A stretch of DNA of 64,000 nucleotides, taken from an uncultured Alsobacter sp. Lineage in GTDB: Bacteria > Pseudomonadota > Alphaproteobacteria > Rhizobiales > Beijerinckiaceae. The stretch is taken from positions 1 to 64,000 of the forward strand of contig NZ_CAMFHB010000029.1 of NCBI RefSeq assembly GCF_945952055.1. The letters run 5' to 3'. Each line of letters starts with the position of its first letter. Position 1 is the first letter of the stretch. The notes under the pieces are model-generated. The model did not search any database. It was not told the origin of the DNA and worked only from the letters and a program-made list of their open reading frames with translations. The position numbers were made by a program, and so were the translations under genes. This document shows, piece after piece, positions 1 through 10,200 of the stretch.

Positions 1-697
1 TCCTGACGCTGACCGGTACGAACACTTACGAAGGCGCGACCACCGTGAATGGCGGTATCCTGCGTCTGGGCACCAATGGATCTCTGGCGAGCGCGACTTC
101 GCTCGTGATGGGCACGGCCACCGGAGCGGCTTTCGATCTTAACGGCCGTAGCCAGGAGGTGGCTTCGCTGAGCGGTGGCGGCGCAACGGGCGGCAACGTG
201 ACGCTCGGTTCGGGCACGCTGACGGTCAACCTGGGCAGCGCGGCCAGCTACGCCGGCGCGATCTCGGGAGGTGGGGGGCTCACCAAGACCGGTTCGGCCA
301 TCCTGACGCTGACCGGTACGAACACTTACGAAGGCGCGACCACCGTGAATGGCGGTATCCTGCGTCTGGGCACCAATGGATCTCTGGCGAGCGCGACTTC
401 GCTCGTGATGGGCACGGCCACCGGAGCGGCTTTCGATCTTAACGGCCGTAGCCAGGAGGTGGCTTCGCTGAGCGGTGGCGGCGCAACGGGCGGCAACGTG
501 ACGCTCGGTTCGGGCACGCTGACGGTCAACCTGGGCAGCGCGGCCAGCTACGCCGGCGCGATCTCGGGAGGTGGGGGGCTCACCAAGACCGGTTCGGCCA
601 TCCTGACGCTGACCGGTACGAACACTTACGAAGGCGCGACCACCGTGAACGGCGGTATCCTGCGTCTGGGCACCAATGGATCTCTGGCGAGCGCGAC
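1..697 (+). repeat. 300-bp in-frame tandem repeat in the autotransporter passenger
   Basis: Bases 1-300 and 301-600 are identical by direct comparison. A third copy runs from 601 to about 697 with one substitution (position 650, AAT to AAC) before it diverges. Each unit codes for 100 residues, so copy-number change keeps the frame. The array continues off the left edge, so the total copy number is unknown. Confidence 0.95.
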
Positions 698-3600
698 CTC
701 GCTCGTCCTGGGGACCGCGTCCGGCGCGGCTTTCGATCTCAACGGCCGTAGCCAGACCGTGGCCTCGCTCAACGGCGGCGGCACATCGGGCGGCAACGTA
801 GCCCTCGGCACGGGCAGGCTGACCGTCAACGGCGGCGGCACGTTCGGTGGCGTGATCTCCGGGCAGGGGGGCCTGACCAAGACCGGGACGGGCGTCCTGA
901 CACTGACCGCTGCCAACACCTACCAGAACACGACCAACATCGACGGCGGCGTCCTGCAACTTGGTGCCGGCGGCTCGCTTCTCAGCACGGCGACGGTGCT
1001 TCTCGGCACCGCATCGGGGGCGGCATTCGATCTCAATGGCCAGAACCAGACGGTTGCTCAGTTGAGCGGTGGTGGGACCACGGGCGGCAACGTGACGCTC
1101 GGCTCGGGCACGCTGACGGTCAACCTGTCCGGCAGCGCCAGCTTCGGCGGCGTGATGTCCGGGACGGACGGGAAGCTGGTGAAGACGGGCGGCGGCACCT
1201 TCACGCTCACCAACGCCAACACCTACACGGGCACGACGACGATCTCGGACGGTGTCCTCAATCTGGGTGTCGGCGGCTCCATCAACAATTCGTCCCGGGT
1301 GATCCTGGCCGGCGGCTCGCTCTCCATCGACGGGAATAACACCACCGCCAACACCAACAACGTCGAACTCGGTTCGGGCACATCGACCCTCACCGTGGCG
1401 GCCGGCCAGGTGCTGTCCTGGACGACGGCGCTGACAGGCTCCGGGGACCTCCAAATCGGCAACTCGGCCGGCGGCGCGGCTGGCCGGTTCAACCTGGGGA
1501 GTTCCACGTCGAACTGGTCCAGCTACACCGGCACGATCGTTGCGACGAACGTGGTCGTCGATATCAAGGGCGGCACGATCGGCGGCAGCGGATCGGAGCT
1601 CAGCATTGGCCAAGGCGCCACCCTGCAGGGCACGGGAACGTTCGGTGGTGACGTCGCCATCGGCACCGGCGGCACGCTGTCGGTGGGCAACAGCCCGGGC
1701 ACGCAGACCTACGGATCCCTCAGCCTCACCGGCACGTCAAAATTCGAACTGGGCGCCGCGAACAAGGTCGGCAATGACGGTGCGGGGTCTGGAAACGACC
1801 TCGTGGTGGTGACCGGTGCCCTCACCCTCGGCGGGACACTCCAACTCCTGCCAAGCGGCTCCGACACCATTGCGAACGGCTACTATCGGCTGTTCAACTA
1901 TGGATCGCTCACCGCGAGCAGCTTCGCCAGCGTCATCGACAAGGACGGGAACCCCTATGCGTCCGGCATCGTGACCGTCCTGTCCAACATTTCCAACCAG
2001 ATCAACATCCGCTTCAACGCCCAGCAGCAGACCCAGTATTGGACCGGCACCGATTTGACCGGCAACACCGGCACGTCGCCCGTCGACCAGGCACTGGGCG
2101 GTGGCGGGACGTGGACGGCCGGAACCAGCCAGACGAATTGGTCGGACAGCTCCGGGGCTGAAATCCACAATGCGTGGCTCGGCGGAGTCGCAGCCTTCGG
2201 CGGAACGACCGCCGGTACGGTCGCGGTCGACAGTTCCGGTGGGGCGGTCGACGTGCAGGGTCTGTCGTTCACGACGACCGGATATGCGATCAACGGCGCC
2301 ACGCCGGCGGACGCCCTGACGCTCACCGGCAATGCGAGCGCAGGCCACGTCAACCTGACGACCATGTCCACCCTGGCGGGGATCACCGCGACCCTCGGCG
2401 TCAAGCTGGTTGGCTCGACGGTGGACAAGGGCCTCGTCAAGACGGGTGACGGCACTCTCGTGCTGAGCGGGGCCAACACGTACACCGGGATGACCAAGGT
2501 CGAGGCCGGGACCCTGCAGGTCAATGCTTCCGGTTCGATCAGCAACAGCAGCGGCCTGGCGCTGGCCAAGGACACGACGTTCAAGGCCGGCGGCACCATT
2601 GCCTATGGCAACGCCGTCACGCTCGGCATCGCCGCCGGTTCCGGCTCCGTGACCCTGGACGTCGGCTCCACCGCGGGTCTCACGTTCAACGGAACGATCG
2701 GCCAGTTCGCCAGTGCGACGATGGCGCTGACCAAGACGGGAGGCGGGACACTCACGCTCAACGGGGCGTCCACCGCCAGCGGCGGTTTCTCCCTGGCGGA
2801 GGGAACGGTCGAGGTCGGCCACAACGCGGCGCTCGGCATGGGGACCGTCTCGCTTGCGGCCGCTACGACCCTCAAGGCGCGGATTGGCGGCCTGACCTTG
2901 GGCAACGCCATCGGTGTCTCCGGCAACGCCAGCGTGGATACCAATGCCGTCACCTTGACGCTCGGCGGCGCCGTCACCGGCACGGGCCGGCTCAAGGCGA
3001 CAGGCGGCGGCACGTTGTCGCTGACCAACATGTCCACGGACCGTCCCAACACCTTCGCCGGCGGCCTGACGGTCGACGGCGGGACGACGGTCCTCAACCA
3101 GGGTGCGCTGATTGGAGCGATCACACTCGACAACGGCACGCTGAAGGCTGCGACGGACCAGACCCGGACCAACGCCCTGACGATCGGTTCTGGCGGCGGC
3201 ACGCTCGACGGCACGGCCGGGCGTCTCACCTTTGCGGGAACGATGGACGGGAGTGGTGTTCTCACCACCAAGGGTAACGTCGTCCTCTCGGGAACCGCGC
3301 TGACCGGCTACACCGGCGCGCTCACCGTCTCCGGCGCGTTGTCCGTCGCGTCCGGCGCGACCGTCGGGACCGATGGTCAGACCGTCACGGTCGCGAATGG
3401 CGGCACACTGGGCGGCACGGGCATCGTGAGGGGCGCCGTCGTCGTGCAGGGCGGAGGTAAGCTCGCAGCCGGGAACAGCCCGGGCACGATCACAGTCGCG
3501 GGCAGCCTCGCCCTGGGCAACAACTCCTCGCTCGACGTCGATCTCACGGGCGCAGGCATCGTGGGCGGATCCGCCAACGACCTGACGACCATCAAGAAGG

Positions 3601-6600
3601 TCGGCGGCAGCGGTGGCACGCTGACCATCGGGTCCAACGTGACGGTCAATCTCAGTTCGTCATCGACGACCGGCTACTACCGCCTGATCAACTACGAGGG
3701 AACGCGCTCGGGAACCTTCGCCACCGTCACGAAGAACGGTTCGGCCCTCACGGGCGGCACAACCGGGACGGTATACTACATCGAGCAGGCCGGGTCGGCG
3801 GGCCAGGCGAACCTGCTGTACAAGTCGGCCAATCAGTCCTTGCTGTTCTTCACCGGCGCCAACCTCACCGGAAACACCGGCGACGGACCGTCCAGTTCCG
3901 CCATGACACCGGCCGGTGGCGCGGGCGTGTGGACGGCAAACCAGACCAACTGGACCACGGCCCCGGCCGTCGGCACCTCGGGGTCGTCCCCCGGCAGCGA
4001 GATCAACGGCAACTGGCAGCAAGGCGTCGCGGTGTTCATGGACAGTCTTGCGGCAAGCGCCGACCGGACCGTCACGGTCGCCAACAATGCCGCCAGCGTC
4101 GAAGGCCTGCAGTTCGTCACGAGCGGCTATACGCTCACGGGCGGCAGCCTGACCCTGTTCGGCGACTCGGCTCCCAGCGGCAACCCCGATGCCACCTTCA
4201 TCCGCACGGAAGCCGGGGTGACAGCCACGATCGGCACTGTCCTCCAGGATGGCGGCGCGGGGATCGGCCTCGACAAGACCGGAACGGGCACCTTGATCCT
4301 CACCGGCGCCAACACCTTCACCGGTGCGGTCACGGTCCAGACCGGCACGCTCGTGGTCGGGAACAACGACGCGCTCGGCAGTGCCGGCGGAGCGGTCGCC
4401 ACGGACAACACGGTCACCTTGATGACCAACACGACACTCAAGTCACAAGGATCGGCCGACCTGGCTCTGCGGCAGTCGATCACGATCGATGGCAGCACGA
4501 CCGTCGACACGAACGGAAAGACCCTCACTCTCAGCGGCGCACTGTCCAAGACGAGCACGGGCGACACCCTGACCAAGGCCGGCGCCGGCAATCTCCGGCT
4601 GTCCGGCGACAGCTCCGGCTTCGGCGGCATCATGCAGGTCTCGACGGGCAGCCTCACGCTGGTCTCGGGCGGAAAGCTCACGGTATCGTCGCTGACCGTC
4701 GGCTCCGGCACGCGCCTCACGGTCGAGAGCGGTGCAACGCTGCGGGGCACCGGCAACACGATCACCAACAACGACACCGTCGTGACCGCCGGCGCCCTGC
4801 TCGACGACACGATGATCGTCAACAACGCCACCATCCAGGCGAGCGGCGTCCTCTACGCTCCGACGGTCGACAACAAGGGCACCTTCACGGTCACGGGCGC
4901 TCTCTCCGGCGCTGCTCCGGTCGGTTCGGGCGGGACGGCGATGACCTTCAACAACGCCGCCGGCAAGACCCTCGACCTCGGCGGCGCGGGCAGGAGCTTC
5001 ACCGGCATCGGCACCCTGAACAACAGCGGCACGGTGGTGATGACCGGCGGCACGCTGGGTGCCGCCACCTTCAACAACAACGCCACGGCGAACCTCGCCG
5101 GCACGCTCAACGTCACCCAGTTCAACAACGCGGCGACCCTCACGCTCAACGGCAACATCACCGGCGCCACGACGAACCTCGCCAACCTCTCGGGCGCCAC
5201 GATCACGCTGAACAACAACAGCTTCGGCGGCATCGGCACGCTCACCAACGCCGGCACCATTGTCGGCAGCGGCACCCTCACCGGGGCGCTGGCCGGAACG
5301 GGCACCATCGACCTGCGGCCGAGCGGTCCCACGAACCTGATGCAGGACACCACGCAGGTCCTCACCGTCGGCCAGCTCACGGGCAACCAGACCGTGCTGA
5401 TCGCGCTGGATCCGGGCTCCGGCAAGGCCGGCAAGATCGTGTCCACCGGCGGCAGCACGGCGGGGTCCTCGCTCACCTTCCTCATCCAGCAGACCACGCT
5501 GCGGCCCACGGCCTCGGCCGTCACGCTGGCGCAGGGGCTGGGTGCGGGTACCACGGTGACCGCCAAGGCGCAGGGCTTCTCCTTCGACGTGGGCTTCGTC
5601 AACACGAAGCTCGTGAACCCCTCCACCGGCCTGTGGCAGGTCACGACCACGGTCAGCCCCAACGCCGGTGCGCCGGCCGCGAGCATCGGCTCGGTCATCA
5701 CCTCGCTGTCGACCGGCTTCTTCTCGTCGACGAACGCCTTCGTCACCAGCCCCTCCGACACGGCGGCCAACGCCACCCACGGCGGACCCTGGGTGCGCAT
5801 CCAGGCCGGCCAATACGACACGCAGAGCGCCACCACCGTCAGTTTCGGCTCGCTGTCGGCGACCGCGCAGACCAAGGTGCGTACGTCCTTCTCCGGCTTC
5901 CAGGTCGGTGCGGACTACGGCGTGCTCAACGTCGGCGGGTCGGGGGTCAACCTCCATGCGGGCGTGATGGCCGGCAGCGTGAGCGCCAACGGGGCCCAGC
6001 AGAACTCGGCGGCGCCCACCAAGGGGTCGTTCTCGGTGCCGTTCGTCGGCGGATACACCGCGCTCGTCGCGGGCGCCTTCTCGGCCGACCTGCAGTACCG
6101 GCGCGACTTCTACTCCATGGACATCTCGAATGCCGTGGGATTCACGGGCACGTTCCAGAACCACAAGGCGGACGGGCAGAGCGTCAACGGCTCGGCCACC
6201 TATCGTATCAGCCTCAGCGACACGATGTTCCTCGAGCCTGGGGTCGGGTTCAACTACACCCGGGTGGACGTCGATCCGTTCAAGGCGGGCAAGCCCGGCA
6301 CGGCCGGCGTCGTGGCGGGCAGCATCACCATGCAAACGGTCGAGAGCCTGCTCGGTCGCGCCAGCCTGCGGGCCGGCTACACCACAGTCATCGACGACAA
6401 GCTCATCGTGCAGCCGTTCGTCACGGCGGCGGTGTGGCACGAGTTCGCCAAGGACCAGCTCTCCACCTTCACGTTCAGCGAGACGGGGGAGAACGTGAAG
6501 ATCACCGCGGGCCGCGTCGGCACCTTCGGCCAGGCGGGCCTGGGCGTCACGGGGCAGGTCATCGGCACCAACCTGCTCGGCTACATCCGCACCGACGCCC

Positions 6601-6659
6601 GCTTCGGCGACCGCATCCGCGGCGGCTCGATCAACATGGGCATCCGTTACGACTTCTGA
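1..6659 (+). CDS. Giant autotransporter (type Va), 5' end outside window
   Basis: The reading frame is open from the left edge (first full codon at position 3), so the start and signal peptide lie upstream; about 2218 residues are visible. The passenger is made of passenger-associated transport repeats of the form KTGxGxLxLxGxNTYxG, which predict a long right-handed beta-helix on the cell surface. The last roughly 294 residues (from about 5779, starting near GGPWVRIQAGQYD) form the outer-membrane beta-barrel translocator and end in the canonical terminal phenylalanine (GIRYDF). Two larger modules recur near 1879-2340 and 3673-4180, each running from a YYRL(F/I)NY strand through NQxN and FFTG segments to a GxxFxTxGY strand. 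The first 600 bases are a perfect two-copy 300-bp repeat. The barrel closely resembles that of the next gene, so the two are paralogues. Adhesion or biofilm is the usual role of the family, but the ligand cannot be read from sequence. Confidence 0.9.
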   Translation, partial: LTLTGTNTYEGATTVNGGILRLGTNGSLASATSLVMGTATGAAFDLNGRSQEVASLSGGGATGGNVTLGSGTLTVNLGSAASYAGAISGGGGLTKTGSAILTLTGTNTYEGATTVNGGILRLGTNGSLASATSLVMGTATGAAFDLNGRSQEVASLSGGGATGGNVTLGSGTLTVNLGSAASYAGAISGGGGLTKTGSAILTLTGTNTYEGATTVNGGILRLGTNGSLASATSLVLGTASGAAFDLNGRSQTVASLNGGGTSGGNVALGTGRLTVNGGGTFGGVISGQGGLTKTGTGVLTLTAANTYQNTTNIDGGVLQLGAGGSLLSTATVLLGTASGAAFDLNGQNQTVAQLSGGGTTGGNVTLGSGTLTVNLSGSASFGGVMSGTDGKLVKTGGGTFTLTNANTYTGTTTISDGVLNLGVGGSINNSSRVILAGGSLSIDGNNTTANTNNVELGSGTSTLTVAAGQVLSWTTALTGSGDLQIGNSAGGAAGRFNLGSSTSNWSSYTGTIVATNVVVDIKGGTIGGSGSELSIGQGATLQGTGTFGGDVAIGTGGTLSVGNSPGTQTYGSLSLTGTSKFELGAANKVGNDGAGSGNDLVVVTGALTLGGTLQLLPSGSDTIANGYYRLFNYGSLTASSFASVIDKDGNPYASGIVTVLSNISNQINIRFNAQQQTQYWTGTDLTGNTGTSPVDQALGGGGTWTAGTSQTNWSDSSGAEIHNAWLGGVAAFGGTTAGTVAVDSSGGAVDVQGLSFTTTGYAINGATPADALTLTGNASAGHVNLTTMSTLAGITATLGVKLVGSTVDKGLVKTGDGTLVLSGANTYTGMTKVEAGTLQVNASGSISNSSGLALAKDTTFKAGGTIAYGNAVTLGIAAGSGSVTLDVGSTAGLTFNGTIGQFASATMALTKTGGGTLTLNGASTASGGFSLAEGTVEVGHNAALGMGTVSLAAATTLKARIGGLTLGNAIGVSGNASVDTNAVTLTLGGAVTGTGRLKATGGGTLSLTNMSTDRPNTFAGGLTVDGGTTVLNQGALIGAITLDNGTLKAATDQTRTNALTIGSGGGTLDGTAGRLTFAGTMDGSGVLTTKGNVVLSGTALTGYTGALTVSGALSVASGATVGTDGQTVTVANGGTLGGTGIVRGAVVVQGGGKLAAGNSPGTITVAGSLALGNNSSLDVDLTGAGIVGGSANDLTTIKKVGGSGGTLTIGSNVTVNLSSSSTTGYYRLINYEGTRSGTFATVTKNGSALTGGTTGTVYYIEQAGSAGQANLLYKSANQSLLFFTGANLTGNTGDGPSSSAMTPAGGAGVWTANQTNWTTAPAVGTSGSSPGSEINGNWQQGVAVFMDSLAASADRTVTVANNAASVEGLQFVTSGYTLTGGSLTLFGDSAPSGNPDATFIRTEAGVTATIGTVLQDGGAGIGLDKTGTGTLILTGANTFTGAVTVQTGTLVVGNNDALGSAGGAVATDNTVTLMTNTTLKSQGSADLALRQSITIDGSTTVDTNGKTLTLSGALSKTSTGDTLTKAGAGNLRLSGDSSGFGGIMQVSTGSLTLVSGGKLTVSSLTVGSGTRLTVESGATLRGTGNTITNNDTVVTAGALLDDTMIVNNATIQASGVLYAPTVDNKGTFTVTGALSGAAPVGSGGTAMTFNNAAGKTLDLGGAGRSFTGIGTLNNSGTVVMTGGTLGAATFNNNATANLAGTLNVTQFNNAATLTLNGNITGATTNLANLSGATITLNNNSFGGIGTLTNAGTIVGSGTLTGALAGTGTIDLRPSGPTNLMQDTTQVLTVGQLTGNQTVLIALDPGSGKAGKIVSTGGSTAGSSLTFLIQQTTLRPTASAVTLAQGLGAGTTVTAKAQGFSFDVGFVNTKLVNPSTGLWQVTTTVSPNAGAPAASIGSVITSLSTGFFSSTNAFVTSPSDTAANATHGGPWVRIQAGQYDTQSATTVSFGSLSATAQTKVRTSFSGFQVGADYGVLNVGGSGVNLHAGVMAGSVSANGAQQNSAAPTKGSFSVPFVGGYTALVAGAFSADLQYRRDFYSMDISNAVGFTGTFQNHKADGQSVNGSATYRISLSDTMFLEPGVGFNYTRVDVDPFKAGKPGTAGVVAGSITMQTVESLLGRASLRAGYTTVIDDKLIVQPFVTAAVWHEFAKDQLSTFTFSETGENVKITAGRVGTFGQAGLGVTGQVIGTNLLGYIRTDARFGDRIRGGSINMGIRYDF

Positions 6660-6666
6660 GGCAAGG

Positions 6667-6700
6667 TTGGGCCGTACGGGCAGTCGCCCGCACGGCCCAA
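6667..6700 (+). terminator. Hairpin after the first autotransporter
   Basis: Two 15-base arms (6667-6681 and 6686-6700) pair with a single A-C mismatch around the loop AGTC, starting 7 bases after the stop codon. There is no U-tract, so this is either a Rho-assisted terminator or an mRNA-stabilising hairpin. Confidence 0.6.
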
Positions 6701-7224
6701 TGCGTCGGGCCGGAGTCCGCTCGACCCTTCGGACGGTAGCGGGGAGCGCCCAGCGTCGGATGGACAAGGAGAGTCGCGACCCAGGTCACGCGCCTGTGCT
6801 CGATCCGCCGTTTGCCCTCTTCGCCACCTTGAACGGCTCCTCCCAAGATCCACGACGTTGACGAATCGGTCCCGAACTCGCGGACGCTGGGCGGTGCTTC
6901 GCTCCTGCGTGAGTAAAGAGCCACGGATTGGACGAGCAGAGTGTCAAAACGAATGGGCTGGTCGAACCACCTGAATGCGCGCGACGTTCATGTGCAGCCT
7001 AAATCCTACGCTGTGTGAACACAAAGGCACGATCGGATTTATATATCGTCGCGATTATAACGATTGAACTTCAATCCAGGATTGAATAGTTCATGTCTCC
7101 GACGAAAATTATCGCGACGATATTGTATTATTATTTTTTCCGAACAATATTTTGAGATAGATAGGCCTAGCTTCCTTTTTCAGGCGCTCGCACTGCGGGT
7201 GTGACGACCTTTTTCGAAGAGTTC
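6701..7224. other. Intergenic region between the two autotransporters
   Basis: Apart from the hairpin just left of it and the nested dyads at 7043-7123, I see no gene here. Composition shifts from GC-rich (6701 to about 6990) to AT-rich (about 7000-7180), as expected for a promoter region. A T-rich run lies at about 7131-7139. Confidence 0.5.
7043..7123. promoter_or_regulatory. Nested inverted repeats in AT-rich leader of the second autotransporter
   Basis: The outer arms are 16 bases each: ATATCGTCGCGATTAT at 7043-7058 and ATTATCGCGACGATAT at 7108-7123, complementary at 15 of 16 positions. Inside them a second dyad, TTCAATCC-A-GGATTGAA (7070-7086), is flanked by TGAAC (7065-7069) and GTTCA (7089-7093), which also pair. 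The region is far more AT-rich than the rest of the window and lies about 100 bases before the likely ATG at 7225. It could be a compound operator or a structured 5' UTR. No regulator family is recognisable from the sequence. Confidence 0.6.
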
Positions 7225-10200
7225 ATGATGCCGCTTGCTCACGTGTTGATGCGCCGCCTGCTGCTCTCTTCCACTTTCCTTGCCCGGATCGGAAGGGTCG
7301 CTGCCGCCGGTGGGGTCGCGCTGGGCTTCGCGGTGTCTCCAGTCAAGTCGGGGGGCATCTCGAACGTCTTCTCCATTTCGAGCGACGGCTCGTTGATCAC
7401 ATTTTCCGGTTCCACCGATTTCAAGTTGAACGCAATCATACAGGTCGGGGAGGGCCGTTTTTACACAAGCGATGGTTCCTACATCGCATCTAAAACTTAT
7501 TTCGCGCCGTATCCGACCAGTCACACGCTGAAACTCACCGCTGACGCGTCTGGAACCGCCAGTATTGGTGAAATATACATTGATATGAAGCCGACTTCCT
7601 CGCCGTCGACCGATCGGTCCATGACGGTCGAAGTCTCGTCGGGCGTTTCGGTGGGCGTGACGCCGTACTCTCAGGGCATAACGTTCTCAGGAATGGGAAG
7701 TGGGTCTGCCCGCCTTTCGATCCTGAATGGCGGGTCCGTCACCGTCGCCCAGGCCGGCATCATCGGCACAAACGTCGTGGCTGTGTCAGGTGCGCTCAAC
7801 CTCGATACCTCGTCACCCGTGATTGACGGCACCATTTTGCTGTCGGGAGGTACAATTGCGTCGCTGAAGTCGGGAACTACGGTCTCGAACGCCCTCACTC
7901 TCGCGTCAATAGGGACAATCGACACCAAGGCAAACACCCTGACGCTGTCGGGTGCCGTGACCGGTTCGGGGGCACTCACGAAGCTGGGCGACGGAACCTT
8001 GACGCTTTCAAACAGCGGAAACGCGCTTGCTGGTGGCCTCACCCTGAATGCTGGTTCGCTGACGCTCTCGGGGGGCAGAATTTCTGGAGAGACCTTTGCT
8101 TCTCAGGGCTTCAACGGAGGCGCTGGCCTGTCCATTGCTTCGAGTGCGGTCAACCCGACGATCACCATCGAGAGTGGCAGCACTCTTTCCGGTGGAGATG
8201 GTGCCGCTTCGAACTCGAACAACCAGTACTCTGGCGCCGGGGGCGTCGGCATCTCGGCGGGCGCTGCCAGCACCATCGACATCAAGGCAGATGCCGTTGT
8301 GAGGGGGGGTGCAGGCGGATTTTCCTCCTACAACCTCAACAGATTTGGCGGCGCGGCGATCGTTGGTTCCGGTCTCACCATCAACCTCGCCGGCCGAGTC
8401 TCCGGAGGGACGGCGAGCGGAACTAGCTATCGATCGAATGCCTTCACGTTTGGCAATGCCGCCGGCTCCAACAAGCTCGTCATTTCGGATGGCGCGGAAA
8501 TTCAAGGTGGGATCGGCGTCGCCTCGGCCGCCATGTTGACGATCGAGAATGCCACGAACTTCCTGCTCGCCAGCGCGATTCAGAACGGTGGCACGCTCAA
8601 CAAGGCGGGCGATGGCACGCTGACGCTCAGCGGCGCCATGACGGGATCAGGCACGGTCAACGTCCAAAAGGGAATCCTCAGGGCGGCCACCAACGCCTCC
8701 TCCGCGTTCGGTGCCAATCAATTCTATGTTCTGAGCGACGACACCACGCTCGATCTGAATGGTACAAACGGGACCATTGGCGCTCTTTCGGGCACGGGCC
8801 TCGTCGACAACAGCGCCGCAACGGACGCCACCCTGACGGTGGGCGGATCCGGCGCAAGCACAACCTTCACCGGCGTCATCGGCAACAGCGGAGCGGGCAA
8901 GCTCACGTTGAAGAAGACCGGCGCCGGGACGCTGGAACTCGCACCTGCTGTGCCAGGTGGCAACACGTTCTCGGGGGACGTGCTCGTCACGGATGGCACC
9001 TTGGCGATCTCCAGCGTCTCGGCGCTGGGGACCGGTTCGACGCTCACGCTGGGCGGCACGAGCGGAGGCAACACCGCCGGTGCGCTGTCCTACACCGGCA
9101 CGGACACGGCCACCTCGTCTCGCGCAACGGTCGTGCAGGGGAGCGGAGGCAAGATTTCGATCGCCGAGACAGCCGCTTCGCTCACGTTCACGGGTGCCGT
9201 CACGGGTTCCGTTCTTCTGGCCAAGGACGGACAGGGAACCTTGACCCTGTCCAGCCAGAACAACGCCCTCACTGGCGGTGTTTCCTTGCGCGGCGGTTCT
9301 CTCGTGCTCTCAGCCGGCAACTATAGGGGGGAGGACAGACCCCTGGTGTCGGGGGGCGCGGATGGGCTGACCGGTGGTTCGGGCGTTACCGCCAGCTCCT
9401 ACGCCTCACTGACCGTTGGCGGTACGGTGAGGGGCGGTAAGGGCGGGGACTCTGCCGGTTGGGGGGACAGCGGCCGCGGAGGGGTCGGCATCGACGCGAC
9501 CGGTGGTTCGATCACGGTGTCGGCTGGCGGCCGGGTCGAAGGCGGAGATGCTGGAGCAGTCAGCGAAGGTGGCACGCTCGGGGGCGGCGTCGGCATCTCC
9601 GGCCAAGCGGTCGCCGTCGATCTCTCCGGAACCGTCTCGGGCGGACTTTTCGGAGCGATCCGGGCCAACGCCTTCTCGTTCCAGGGGGGCGGCAATTCAC
9701 TCACCATCAGGTCCGGCGCCGTCATCAACGGCGGCATCGGGCTTCAGAGCGGTGCGAGTCTGACCGTCACCAATGCCGGGGCTTTCACGCTGTCGTCGAT
9801 CGATGGCGGCGGCGCCTTGACCAAGACCGGAGCAGGCAACTTGGTCCTGTCCGGGGCCAACACGTTCTTCTCGGGCACTGTCAGGGTGACTGAGGGCACG
9901 CTCACGGCCGGCAACGCAGGCGCACTCGGTGCATCCAACGCCGTCACTCTCGAGACGGCCAGCACCCTCGACCTCAACGGCAATGCGCTCACCGTGGCAA
10001 GCCTGGCAGGCGCCGGTACCGTGACCAACAGCGGGACGGCCGACAAGGTGCTCACCCTGGCAGGCTCTGCCAGCACGGACTTCGCGGGGTCCATCAACGA
10101 TGGCATCAGCGGCAAGACGGGGTTCACAAAGTCCGGGACGGGCACGCTCACGCTGAAGGGCGTCAACACCTATACCGGTGCAACCACCGTCGCCAACGGC

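Noticed and set aside
3929..6739. 936-codon open frame on the + strand and 774-codon frame on the minus strand (4443-6767) within the first autotransporter
   Set aside because: Both are out-of-frame shadows of a high-GC gene, rich in R, H, Q and P or V and D, with no motif or ribosome-binding site.
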